This document shows, piece after piece, positions 15,810-24,701 of a stretch of DNA of 62,892 bases. The stretch is from Anaerolineales bacterium (lineage in GTDB: Bacteria > Chloroflexota > Anaerolineae > Anaerolineales > UBA6663), in contig JADLEU010000398.1 of the NCBI GenBank assembly GCA_020845955.1, positions 1 to 62,892 of the forward strand. The letters run 5' to 3'. The translations under genes and the position numbers were made by a program. The notes under the pieces were generated by a model. The model searched no databases. It was not told the DNA's origin and saw only the letters and a list, made by a program, of their open reading frames with translations. The stretch's first letter is position 1, and every line of letters begins with the position of its first letter.

Positions 15810-17043
15810 GCTCTACCTGGGCGACGAATCCAAGCTCCGGATGCCAAACCGCTTCGGGCGACAGAACATACCCGCGCTACACCTGGCGCATGCCACCCAA
15901 GCAAGCCAGACAATGGCCGACGGCGAAGAACTCCGGCAAGTCCCTCTTACGGCCGTGGCCGGCCAAAGCCCGCTGCAGGTGCGCGCCGCGTTTGATCCCG
16001 ACGCTGATACCGAAGATCGGGCGCTGGCGGAAAGTCTGAAGGCCGATGGTCAAAGGGTGCCGGTGCTGCTCGTCGAGGCCGGGTCCGACAGCGCCAGCCA
16101 GTACACACCCCTGGACGGGCACCGCCGGATCGCGGCCCTGCGATACCTTGGCCACCCAACCGTCAAGGCCGTCATCGTCCGAGCCGGCACACTGGATTGC
16201 GACTTGATTTCCCTGACGGCGAACGTACGTAAGAACCTGACGCCCGTCGAACTGGCGCATGCGGTGGACCGACTCGAGAACCAGCATGGCCTCGAGCCCG
16301 ATGACATCGCGCAACGCGTCGGGCTGGCCCGATCGTATGTCTGGCAGCTGCGGCGGCTGACGAAGACGCCCAATGTCCTGGCGGCGGTGCAAGAGAACCG
16401 CATCACGGCCAACGTCGCCTATGCCATTCTCAAGGCGCCGGAGGATCTGCAGCAAAAGGTCCTGGAGTTGGCGGAGAAGGGCCAATTGTCGGAGCCTCAG
16501 GTTTCCAGGGTGCTGGCCGAGAGCAAGAAGCACAACTTGCCGTTGGTTGAAGCAGCAAACCGGTTGCACATCGTCCTACCGATTACAGAACCTGCCCAGA
16601 CGACTGATCCGGCCAGCGCTTCAGCCCAGACCGATGCCGTAGAGCCGGGTAGCCAGGGGAGCGCTCGTCCAGCCGCCCAGCCTGAGATGACACGCGATGA
16701 CATTGTGGCGTTCGTCCGGGAGATCTGCCCCGACGTAACCGCCGAACAGGCTGGAGACGTGGCCGACCTGGCCCTCGATCATGCTCAGCCCCGCAAGGTC
16801 GTGAAGGCGGCCTGCCTGCTAGTGTTGTCCAACTGGGAGCCTGTCAATGCAATCGAGGGCGCCGAGCTGTCCTCACGCGATCCACTCGTGCGCCTGGTTG
16901 TCGCCATGCTGGACCTGTGTCTTGAGCTTGAGGGCCTGGTACGCCGCGGCGGCCGGTCTCGTGAGTGCGCGCCGATGCTCGTTGGCCTGATGAAGCGCCT
17001 TGCGTCGACAAAGCGAATCACCCTGCAGCTTGACAAGGAATAG
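15799..17043 (+). CDS. parB: ParB/Spo0J-type partition protein
   Basis: The product is 414 aa. The N-terminal ParB domain has ALAESLKADGQRVPVLL and the CTPase-region box GHRRIAALRYLG; the central HTH follows with TPVELAHAVDRL and IAQRVGLARSYVWQLRRL. The C-terminal 170 residues are less conserved. The ATG at 15799 is preferred to the in-frame TTG at 15787. It should bind a centromere site; the palindromes at 14148-14220 are the best candidates. Confidence 0.9.
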   Translation: MTTELYLGDESKLRMPNRFGRQNIPALHLAHATQASQTMADGEELRQVPLTAVAGQSPLQVRAAFDPDADTEDRALAESLKADGQRVPVLLVEAGSDSASQYTPLDGHRRIAALRYLGHPTVKAVIVRAGTLDCDLISLTANVRKNLTPVELAHAVDRLENQHGLEPDDIAQRVGLARSYVWQLRRLTKTPNVLAAVQENRITANVAYAILKAPEDLQQKVLELAEKGQLSEPQVSRVLAESKKHNLPLVEAANRLHIVLPITEPAQTTDPASASAQTDAVEPGSQGSARPAAQPEMTRDDIVAFVREICPDVTAEQAGDVADLALDHAQPRKVVKAACLLVLSNWEPVNAIEGAELSSRDPLVRLVVAMLDLCLELEGLVRRGGRSRECAPMLVGLMKRLASTKRITLQLDKE

Positions 17044-17052
17044 GTACTCACG

Positions 17053-18021
17053 ATGCGTGCAATTCTCCAAGGTGTCCTGGTGGGCGTGATGATCCTCGGT
17101 CCCGTGGCTTGCTCGACAGCCACCATTACTCCTACACACATGCAGACGCCTTCCGCTACGAGCACGCCCATTGCCTCCACGGAGGTGCCAACGGGTTTGA
17201 CGCGCGTGGTCGCCACAGCAACCGCAACGGCCCAACCCTCAGAAACCCCAAGCCCCACCGCCACGCTAGACCCGACACGATGGGCCGCCATGACCCTGGA
17301 AGCCATCCGGGTGGCCGTGACGGCCAGCGGCGTCCCAGAGGGCTCGACAGAATTCGAGGCGCAAGTGGCAGCCACGCGGTGCGCCCTGATTCCCCCGCCG
17401 ACCGCGACGCCGATGCCGTGGCGCCTGGCGCCCGAGGAGCCATTCGTGGTGAGTACGAATTGCCTGGGAAGTGACCTGCCGGGTCAGGGCGTTCAGCTGT
17501 GGCAGGACGGCGCATGGATTGAGGCGAGTTCCTTTTCTTTCGCCAATGCAGTGGACCTCGAGATCCCCCGACAGCGTTACCTCGCCTATCTCGATGTGAT
17601 TTCACTACGCGAAAGCAATGCCTTCCAAGATTTTGCCGCGCGTCTTGCCGACTACATGGACTCCACGGGAGTGGCACAAGCTCCCGAGAGCTGTCTGGCA
17701 GATGAAATCATCGATCAAGTCGCGACACTCGCCGAGAGCGGCTTCTACGTGAGGCTAACGTTTACTCAGCCCATTCAATGGTCAGAGCAGTCTCATTTGT
17801 TCTTGTCAGTCGGCGATATCCGACTTGCACTGCCCTGGTCAACCAGGGCCGTCCAACAGGAGCTCGTTGAAAGCGCGACGGGTCGGATTACCAAGCAAGC
17901 CTTACTTGCGCGGTTTGCCGGTACGGTGTGGCTCACATATTCCAGCTCTCGTCACGAATGGTTCGTTGCTGACGACGATAGCGGCTACTACTGTGCGGAA
18001 CTACCAGCGTTTCTGGACTGA
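17053..18021 (+). CDS. Lipoprotein with Thr/Pro-rich linker, unknown function
   Basis: The product is 322 aa. A signal peptide ends in the lipobox GPVACS (Cys about residue 20), followed by a Thr/Pro-rich linker (residues 25-75) of the kind common on Chloroflexota surface proteins. The rest, with four further cysteines, matches no family known to me. It starts 10 bp after parB and 3 bp before the TadG-like gene, so it may be a surface part of the pilus or mating system (inference). Confidence 0.7.
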   Translation: MRAILQGVLVGVMILGPVACSTATITPTHMQTPSATSTPIASTEVPTGLTRVVATATATAQPSETPSPTATLDPTRWAAMTLEAIRVAVTASGVPEGSTEFEAQVAATRCALIPPPTATPMPWRLAPEEPFVVSTNCLGSDLPGQGVQLWQDGAWIEASSFSFANAVDLEIPRQRYLAYLDVISLRESNAFQDFAARLADYMDSTGVAQAPESCLADEIIDQVATLAESGFYVRLTFTQPIQWSEQSHLFLSVGDIRLALPWSTRAVQQELVESATGRITKQALLARFAGTVWLTYSSSRHEWFVADDDSGYYCAELPAFLD

Positions 18022-18024
18022 TCA

Positions 18025-18495
18025 ATGAACCGAGTACTTGCCTCTATGGAACGCTTTCCAAAGAGCACGAAGTGGTCGACGGGCCGCGGTCAAATCGCTG
18101 TCACCTTCGCGCTCCTTGTTCCCGTGTTACTGGGCATCGTGGGGTTAGTCGTCGACGGCGGTATAGCAATGGTCCAGTTCCGCCGTGGTCAGGTCACGCT
18201 CGATAGCGCAGCGTTGGCCGCAGCAACGCAGCTCGATCGAGCAACGTTTGTGGAAGAAAACGCCGTGGAGCTAAGCGTGTCGGAAGCCGTTGCATTGGCT
18301 ACAAGGTACGCTAATCAGAATGGGCAAGGCCGTGTCGTCGTAACTGGCATCGATGTATCAGGTACACAGGTTGCGGTCTATGGAACAGTAGCGTCTCCGA
18401 CCATATTCATGCGCATCTTTGGCATCAACCAGGTTCGTTTTGATCTGTCGGCCCGGGCCGAGCTCACGTATGGGATCACGGAGGAAGGTCAATGA
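18025..18495 (+). CDS. TadE/TadG-like pseudopilin
   Basis: The product is 156 aa. The N-terminal pattern GQIAVTFALLVPVLLGIVGL, then VVDGGIAMVQFRRGQVTLDSAALAAATQL, is that of TadG N-terminal (Flp pilus assembly TadE/G-like) proteins: one membrane helix followed by a helix at the membrane surface. It lacks the von Willebrand domain of long TadG. It is probably a minor pseudopilin of the Tad pilus encoded from 20751 on. Confidence 0.75.
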   Translation: MNRVLASMERFPKSTKWSTGRGQIAVTFALLVPVLLGIVGLVVDGGIAMVQFRRGQVTLDSAALAAATQLDRATFVEENAVELSVSEAVALATRYANQNGQGRVVVTGIDVSGTQVAVYGTVASPTIFMRIFGINQVRFDLSARAELTYGITEEGQ

Positions 18496-19631
18496 GAGAC
18501 GCAGGGAGTACTCAGCTGGGCTCGGCCAAGGCTGCTCGCTGCATCTTCGCCTTGACCCTAACAATGGGCCTTCTCATCGGGTTGGCCGTGGCGCCCAGGC
18601 CTTCGACAGCCGAAGCGGCCCAGACCGTGCCGACCGCCACGCCCACGCCAGACTGCCCGCCAGGCGAGTACTGGGATCCGGTGATGGGGCGCTGCTGGCC
18701 GATCGGGCGCGACTGCCCGGCGGGCCTGATTGACGTGACCGGCGATGGCTCGGTGTGTGAGTCGCTCGATCCTATTGCCCCGCCCGGCGCCTGTCTCGCC
18801 TGGCCCTCGGCCCCGATGCTACCCGCAACCGGGTCCGTGGAATGCGCCCTGCCACTCCAGGTGGGCGGCCAACTGCTACGGATCAGCGGCTCGGTGGGAT
18901 GCCTAAACGTGAGCCGGCGACCGTATCCGCGGGCTCTGGTCAACCTTCCGGTCGAGTATCGCGTCACCGGGGTCATCCCGCCCAACCAGCTCTCCGGCCT
19001 CTCCTTTGGGGACCCCGGCAGCTACCGCCTGTCGGCCAGCGATCCGTGGGCGACCGAAGGCCTTTTCCTGCACGAGCGCTATGGCGCCGTCGCACCGGAC
19101 AGCTTTGGGCAGCCGGCCTTCAACACGCGAGCAATGCTTGCCGGCGATGCCTACCCCTACCCCAGTGTCAACAACGTGCGGGCGCGCCTCATCTTCAAGA
19201 TGGCGACCCGGGCCGACGCCCTGACGTGGACGACGGCCGGGCGGCCGAGCCCGTTCTACGGCGGGCTGACGGGGTGGGCCGAGGCCACCTACACCTGGGC
19301 CAGCTATCCCCTGCCGGGCAGCCTGCAGCACATCTCGTCGCTTGGACCGGCCCTGAATGGCACCAACTCACTGCCCGCCTTCAAGGTGGCGGTCCAGTCT
19401 CGCTGGGACCTGTACCTAAACGCCGAGTGGGACGAGTACACGGTCAACGACGCACACGAATACGTGTGGGCCAATCATCGGCAGGTCGAGGTGCGCGTCG
19501 CGCCTACCTACGTCAGCTATCGGGCCTGGGACAACCGCCAGCAGCCGGTCAACGCGGCCTCGATCTACTGCAACGCGGCGAATGGCTTTATCCCGGTGCC
19601 GGTGATTGAAGCGCAGACGGTGCTCCGATGA
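18492..19631 (+). CDS. Secreted protein of unknown function, 379 aa
   Basis: The product has a basic N-terminus and a hydrophobic signal segment (about residues 17-35) ending AAPRP/AEAA. A short TPTPDCPPGEYWD linker and a Cys-rich segment (about residues 55-130) follow. The remaining 250 residues look beta-rich with many Tyr and Trp. It overlaps the TadG-like gene by 4 bp. A pilus tip or surface adhesin is a reasonable guess from position, not from homology. Confidence 0.65.
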   Translation: MRDAGSTQLGSAKAARCIFALTLTMGLLIGLAVAPRPSTAEAAQTVPTATPTPDCPPGEYWDPVMGRCWPIGRDCPAGLIDVTGDGSVCESLDPIAPPGACLAWPSAPMLPATGSVECALPLQVGGQLLRISGSVGCLNVSRRPYPRALVNLPVEYRVTGVIPPNQLSGLSFGDPGSYRLSASDPWATEGLFLHERYGAVAPDSFGQPAFNTRAMLAGDAYPYPSVNNVRARLIFKMATRADALTWTTAGRPSPFYGGLTGWAEATYTWASYPLPGSLQHISSLGPALNGTNSLPAFKVAVQSRWDLYLNAEWDEYTVNDAHEYVWANHRQVEVRVAPTYVSYRAWDNRQQPVNAASIYCNAANGFIPVPVIEAQTVLR

Positions 19632-20023
19632 CTTCCCTGACCGACGAGTACGCGCAGGCCATCGGTGTGGCCGGGCTGAGCGATGAGCGACAGACACGTT
19701 TACTAACCCATCTCCTCAGCCTGAACGAGGCCCTGCCCAACGTCTCGCCCGTTTCGCCCGCAGTGGCGCGCACCGCCGCGGCGCTCATGGCCGCCGACCC
19801 CGACCGTCTGGCTGGACCGACGGCGGTCGCACAGGCGGAGGCGGTTGCCCGATTGAGCCAGATTGGACCGCCCCTGATCCAGATCCAGGCCGGCGTGATG
19901 GCGCTCGAAGCGGTAGGCGACCTGCCGGCAGCGGCGGCCCACGGCCCGCACACCGCGGCGCTGCGCCGTATCCTGTGGCAACTGATCGGTGCCGCATCTA
20001 ATCTGTTGGATCGATTGGGTTAG
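19628..20023 (+). CDS. Hypothetical helical protein, 131 aa
   Basis: The start overlaps the previous stop by 4 bp, so translation is coupled. The product is Ala/Leu-rich, helical and without signal peptide or clear membrane segment. I recognise no family. It is the last gene of the run that begins with parA. Confidence 0.55.
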   Translation: MTSLTDEYAQAIGVAGLSDERQTRLLTHLLSLNEALPNVSPVSPAVARTAAALMAADPDRLAGPTAVAQAEAVARLSQIGPPLIQIQAGVMALEAVGDLPAAAAHGPHTAALRRILWQLIGAASNLLDRLG

Positions 20024-20137
20024 CCGGAGGATTGGATGACCCCAAGTAGACGCGAGTGCTTGCTAGGAATAGGACTGTTCTCAGGCTCGGTTACTGACTT
20101 CGCCACTTGAATGAGCCGATGCCTGCGTACACCAAGG

Positions 20138-20578
20138 TCAGTGGGCCTGGGAAGCTCGAAAATGCGCCAGTATTGAGTTTAGGTTATCGCCCAGGCCTTG
20201 GAGGTTTCGGACTGTGTACTGCGCATGCCCATCAATACCTCGATGCAGGATTGTATTCATGGTGGGGTGGTGCGCAGGATTAGCGGCATCGATGCAGTCC
20301 TGTATGGCTCGAGCCGCTGCATCCGCCGAGTAATGCAACGAGTCTCTAAATGCGATGAGGGCGAGTGCGTGTATCTCGGGCGGCTCAAGACTATTCGCCA
20401 TTCCATGAGCGGTGATCATTCCAAAGAAGAACGTCCCAATAAGCGCCTGCTCAAGTGGAGTGGCTTGATCAAAAGTTGCATCCGCTACGTCTAGCAACGT
20501 CTTCGCCATGTCGCTTATATCGTGGCGATGACCTGCCAACCGCTCGCTAGTTTCAGTCTTCTTGCGCTTCCGAAACAC
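20138..20578 (-). CDS. Imm48-like immunity protein candidate
   Basis: The product is 146 aa from a GTG at 20578. The stretch IGTFFFGMITAHGMA and the following helices resemble the Imm48 family of polymorphic-toxin immunity proteins (recognised from pattern, moderate certainty). It lies alone on the opposite strand between two pilus gene blocks, with no toxin nearby. It could protect against a toxin of other elements or be a small regulatory protein. Confidence 0.5.
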   Translation of the reverse strand: MFRKRKKTETSERLAGHRHDISDMAKTLLDVADATFDQATPLEQALIGTFFFGMITAHGMANSLEPPEIHALALIAFRDSLHYSADAAARAIQDCIDAANPAHHPTMNTILHRGIDGHAQYTVRNLQGLGDNLNSILAHFRASQAH

Positions 20579-20750
20579 TGGCTATGTCTCTCTTACTCTG
20601 TAGTGGCTGCTCCGACAAGTGGCAACATTCGCGGTCATCAGCGCGGAGGCGTGATGCAACGACTCTGGGCAGCTTAAGGGATTGTAATGCAGATCAGTAA
20701 TGCTGTTGAGCGGTTCACATGCCTGACTGGAACCAGAAGAGGAGCGTGAC

Positions 20751-21800
20751 ATGACGAGACGAAACTCCGCCGTGATTGTCCTGGCGATCATCCTAATGGT
20801 AGGCGGCTTCCTGGGGGTCCTGTTCATCGGCCAGCTCGTAAATCCGGCGCCGGCGCCCGTAGCCGTCGCCGTACTGGACATCCCGGCTGGCACGACGCTG
20901 TCCGCCGACATGATCGCGATTGACAGCGTCCATATGGATCCAAAGGTCCTGGCGGGTCTCGTGCTGGAAGGCGAGTTGGCCAACTACGTGGGGGGCGTGG
21001 TCGTCGAGCCGATCCATGCCTTTCAGCCGGTGCACAAGGCCGCCATCAGCGTCAGCGGAAACCCGGCGTCGGATCACCGGCTGGCCCTCGCGCTCTTCGA
21101 TCCGAGTCTGGTGGCGATGGTCGTGCCTGTGACGGTTGGTACCGCGCCGGACGCGATCGTGGAGGGCGACTACGTGGACCTGAACTTCGGTGTTGGCTCA
21201 ACGACGGCCTTCGGCGGGATGTTGTCCACCGCGCCGACCGAGATGCCGTTTGCCGCGGGCTTCGGCGCGCTGGAGCAGACCGCCGGCGAGTTGCTGGCCA
21301 CGCCCGCGGTGAGCCCGACCCCGACCCCCGAGCCGCTCCTGATGCTGCCGGTTGCCAAGACCGTCGTGCGCAGCGCCCGAATCCTGGCCGTCATTCGGGA
21401 GGAGCGGGCCACCACGGTGCAGAGCGAGCCCGGCGCTGAAGCCCGGACGGTCGCCGTCAAGGGCAAGATCATCGCCCTGGTCGTGGCCATCCCGCGCGAG
21501 GCGCAGGAACTGCTGGAGTTCGCCATTGATAACGGCACCGTGCGGGTCGCGCTGCTGTCAGCCCAGATCTCGGATCACTCCGATAGCGTGGCGCCATCGC
21601 TGGGCATGACGTGGAACGACCTGGTGGCGCTGGTGCGCATGGAGCGCGAGGCAGCGCTGGCGGCCGGCCTGCCCACCGACGTGCTCGGGCCAGGGGCGTA
21701 CGCCGTCGAAGCGACGCGCAGCGCCGCGACCCAGGCGGCCCAGCCCGCGAGTCCCACCGCAACACCGCTGCCCTTCCTGACGTTGACACCGACACCCTGA
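20751..21800 (+). CDS. cpaB: CpaB/RcpC-type Tad pilus assembly protein
   Basis: The product is 349 aa. One N-terminal membrane helix (residues 8-29) is followed by the SAF domain (VAVLDIPAGTTLSADMIAID) and a CpaB/RcpC domain with ALFDPSLVAMVVPV and VEGDYVDLNFG. In diderm bacteria it works with the secretin; no secretin is encoded here. The ATG at 20751 follows GAGGAG. The C-terminus carries a Pro/Thr-rich tail. Confidence 0.85.
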   Translation: MTRRNSAVIVLAIILMVGGFLGVLFIGQLVNPAPAPVAVAVLDIPAGTTLSADMIAIDSVHMDPKVLAGLVLEGELANYVGGVVVEPIHAFQPVHKAAISVSGNPASDHRLALALFDPSLVAMVVPVTVGTAPDAIVEGDYVDLNFGVGSTTAFGGMLSTAPTEMPFAAGFGALEQTAGELLATPAVSPTPTPEPLLMLPVAKTVVRSARILAVIREERATTVQSEPGAEARTVAVKGKIIALVVAIPREAQELLEFAIDNGTVRVALLSAQISDHSDSVAPSLGMTWNDLVALVRMEREAALAAGLPTDVLGPGAYAVEATRSAATQAAQPASPTATPLPFLTLTPTP

Positions 21801-21813
21801 TCGCGAGGCCCAC

Positions 21814-23220
21814 ATGCTCAAAACGCTGCTGAAACGCGGAACCGAAGAGGTTGCCGAGGCGACAGCCTTGGGTGTCGTCATCGCCGCGCCGCCCGAGCTC
21901 TTCCAGCCCTTCCTGGCCCTGGGCGGTCCCGACCACCATGTGACCATCCTGGCGACGGCCCGGGATGCCGCCGACCTGGCAGGTGACGTGCAGGCCTACC
22001 GGCCGCAGGTGGTGCTCCTCTCACCCGAGGTGCGCGGCTACACGCCCGAGCTCGTGGCCCAGCTCGCCAACTGGCCCGAGTTCCCGATTGCCGTGGTCGG
22101 CCTGGTGCCTCCGAACGGCAACTGGGGCGCCGAGATGTCGGCCAGTGGCGCCACCGCTTTCTACACCACGCCCGTGACGCCCGCCATCGTGGCGCAGTTC
22201 GACCGGCAGGCGCGGCTGCTCTTCGACCAGGCCCGCCAGGGCTGGAACGCCCCCGTCGCGGCGGCCGGCGTGCCCCGCCAGGTGGTGGCAGCCGTGGGCG
22301 CCACCGGCTACGCCTACCGCACCGGCGTCATCGCCTTCTGGTCCACCAAGGGCGGTGACGGCAAGACGACACTGGCCGTCAACGTCGCCTGCCTGCTGTC
22401 GCAGGTGGCGGGCAAGAAGGTGCTGCTCGTGGACGCGGACATGAACTGCGGCCGGGCGGCGCTACATCTGAACATGCAGCCGGACCAGAACACGTTGTTA
22501 CACCTGGCCAGCGACTACGCCGAGGCCAATGGGCAGCTCACCGGCAAGATGCTGCGGCGGCGGGTGGTGGGTGCGGACCGGCATCTGGACCCGCGCACGC
22601 GCGTGGTGGAGAGCCGGCTCGACGTGCTCTTTGGCATCACCAAGATCCAGCAGGCCAGCACGCCGGAGCTGCACGGGCGCCAGGGTCAGGAGTTCACGGG
22701 CGACCTGCTGCGGCTGGCGCGCGAGCTCTACGACTTCGTCATCGTCGATCTCGGCTCCAGCACCCAGGTCGGGCCGCACTTTGGCGCGCTGAACGCCGCC
22801 GATGTGGTGGTCTTCATCTGCACCTCCGACCGCACCAGCCTGTTCCACAACCGCGCCACGCTCCAGGCGCTGACGGCCGAGGCCGACCTGCGCCCGGACA
22901 AATTCAAGCTCGTGATGAACCGCTTCGACCCGGCCGACCGGATCGACCTCAAGGACGCGGCGGATTTCATGGGCATGCCGATCTTCGCCACCGTGCCTGA
23001 AGACCGGAGCCGGACGGTGATCGCCGCCGTCAACGAAGGCCGGCCCTTCGTCTTGCAGCACATGGGCAAGAACGTGCCCGACGCCGAGGCCACGCTGCGC
23101 GGGCTGCTGGCCATCACCGAGGAGATCTTCCCGCCGATGGGGGCCATCATCAAGGCGCGGGCGGGACAAAACGGACGCCGGTCGCGCTTCGGCTTCGGTC
23201 GCGGGGGAGGCAGCCGATGA
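21814..23220 (+). CDS. tadZ: TadZ/CpaE-type pilus localisation ATPase
   Basis: The product is 468 aa. Residues 1-150 form a receiver-like domain without a clear phosphorylation site. Then comes a ParA/MinD ATPase with deviant Walker A TKGGDGKTT (about residue 176), VLLVDADMNCG and FVIVDLGSS. TadZ directs the pilus machine to its place in the cell. It overlaps tadA by 4 bp. Confidence 0.88.
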   Translation: MLKTLLKRGTEEVAEATALGVVIAAPPELFQPFLALGGPDHHVTILATARDAADLAGDVQAYRPQVVLLSPEVRGYTPELVAQLANWPEFPIAVVGLVPPNGNWGAEMSASGATAFYTTPVTPAIVAQFDRQARLLFDQARQGWNAPVAAAGVPRQVVAAVGATGYAYRTGVIAFWSTKGGDGKTTLAVNVACLLSQVAGKKVLLVDADMNCGRAALHLNMQPDQNTLLHLASDYAEANGQLTGKMLRRRVVGADRHLDPRTRVVESRLDVLFGITKIQQASTPELHGRQGQEFTGDLLRLARELYDFVIVDLGSSTQVGPHFGALNAADVVVFICTSDRTSLFHNRATLQALTAEADLRPDKFKLVMNRFDPADRIDLKDAADFMGMPIFATVPEDRSRTVIAAVNEGRPFVLQHMGKNVPDAEATLRGLLAITEEIFPPMGAIIKARAGQNGRRSRFGFGRGGGSR

Positions 23221-24701
23221 GCACCACGACCTGGCCGCTCACAGTCGACGCCTACAACCCGCTCGCCGGCCAACCGCATCCAGCCCGGCACCCGGCCGAG
23301 GGCGCGCTGCTGGCCGCCCAGCCCTATGACCTGGTCAAAACCCAGCTGCGCGACCGGGCGCTGGCGCAGTTCTCGGCGGCTGAGCTCGCCGAGGCCAAAC
23401 CCGACACGCTCGCCTGGCTGGCGGAGTGTGCGCACGAGCTGATCGCGGCGGCGCGGGACCAGGCGCTCTCCGCCAGCGCGCAGCCCGCCTTTACCCAGCC
23501 GGCCGAGGCCGTCGTCCAGGCGCTGCTTAACGACGTGCTGGGCATGGGGCCGATTGAAGCGCTGCTGCGGCTGCCGGACGTGGAAGACATCGCTATCAAC
23601 GGTCCCACCGACATCTGGTACCGCCGGCATGGCTACTGGGAGCGCAGCGACGCCACCTATCCCGATGCGCAGAGCCTGCTGCTCACGCTCAATCGCGCCA
23701 TCGTCCACACCAATCGTCAGGCCGGGCCGCTCACGCCCATTGTGGACGCGACGCTCCGCAGCGGACACCGCATGAGCATCGTCACCGAGCCGGTGGCCGA
23801 GCCGTGGCCGGTGGCCACGATCCGCGTGCATCGGGACCGGGGCTTGAGCCTGGAGGACCTGGTGGCGGGCGGCGGGCAGGACCGGATCACGCCGCCCTCC
23901 CGGAAGCTGCCGAATTACTACGCCCACGACCAGGGCCAGGGGCTGTTCACGGGCTTGGTCGCCTCGTTCCTCCACATGGCCGTCGTGGCGGGCCTCAACC
24001 TCCTGGTGGTCGGGGCCACCGGCGTGGGGAAGACCACCGTGCTGGGGGCGCTGGGCCGCATGATCCCGACCGAGCGGCGCGTGATCGTCATCGAAGACAC
24101 GCGCGAATTGCGCCTGCGTGTGCGGGCCTCGGAGGGCGGCGCGGCACAGAACTGCGTGTACTTCACCACCCGGGCCGAGAGCCTGGAAGGCCTCGCCCCG
24201 ATCCAGCAGGATGCCCTGGTCCGGGCGGCGCTGCGCCAGCGTCCGGACGCGCTCACAGTCGGTGAGGCACGCGGCGCTGAAGTGTTCGACCTGCTCAAGT
24301 CCATGTGGACCGGCCACCGCAACGGCCTGACATCCATCCACGCCGACTCGTTGGAAGACGTACCCAACCGGATCCGCATGATGCTGCAGGAGGCCCGCTT
24401 TCAGACGGAGGTCAGCGATGCGGCGGTCGCGCTGTGGATCGCCAAGGCCTTCGACCTGGGGATCATGCTGCGGATGACCGAGACCGGCCGCCGCTACGTG
24501 GAGGAGATCGCCGAGTTCACCGGCGGGGTCGAAGGCCACGTCCCGGTGCGCACCGGCCTGTTTGCCTACGCGCCGGAAGCGCGGCGCCTACGCTGCACAG
24601 GCCATCAACTGCACCCCACGCACGAGGCCCGGCTGCGCGGCGAGGGCTATAGCTACGGGGCCATCTTGCAGGCCGCCGCCGAGCGAGGAGAGCTGGGATG
24701 A
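23217..24701 (+). CDS. tadA: TadA/CpaF secretion ATPase
   Basis: The product is 494 aa. Walker A GATGVGKTT (about residues 265-273), the Asp box VIVIEDTREL, Walker B DALTVGEARGAE and the His box SIHADS are all visible. This GspE/VirB11 superfamily ATPase drives pilus extension and retraction. As the only VirB11-like ATPase seen in the window it might also serve the conjugation machine (inference). Confidence 0.93.
   Translation: MSTTTWPLTVDAYNPLAGQPHPARHPAEGALLAAQPYDLVKTQLRDRALAQFSAAELAEAKPDTLAWLAECAHELIAAARDQALSASAQPAFTQPAEAVVQALLNDVLGMGPIEALLRLPDVEDIAINGPTDIWYRRHGYWERSDATYPDAQSLLLTLNRAIVHTNRQAGPLTPIVDATLRSGHRMSIVTEPVAEPWPVATIRVHRDRGLSLEDLVAGGGQDRITPPSRKLPNYYAHDQGQGLFTGLVASFLHMAVVAGLNLLVVGATGVGKTTVLGALGRMIPTERRVIVIEDTRELRLRVRASEGGAAQNCVYFTTRAESLEGLAPIQQDALVRAALRQRPDALTVGEARGAEVFDLLKSMWTGHRNGLTSIHADSLEDVPNRIRMMLQEARFQTEVSDAAVALWIAKAFDLGIMLRMTETGRRYVEEIAEFTGGVEGHVPVRTGLFAYAPEARRLRCTGHQLHPTHEARLRGEGYSYGAILQAAAERGELG

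Noticed and set aside
22728-24539. 603-codon minus-strand open frame
   Set aside because: It lies fully opposite tadZ and tadA, whose motifs are complete; high G+C produces long antisense frames.
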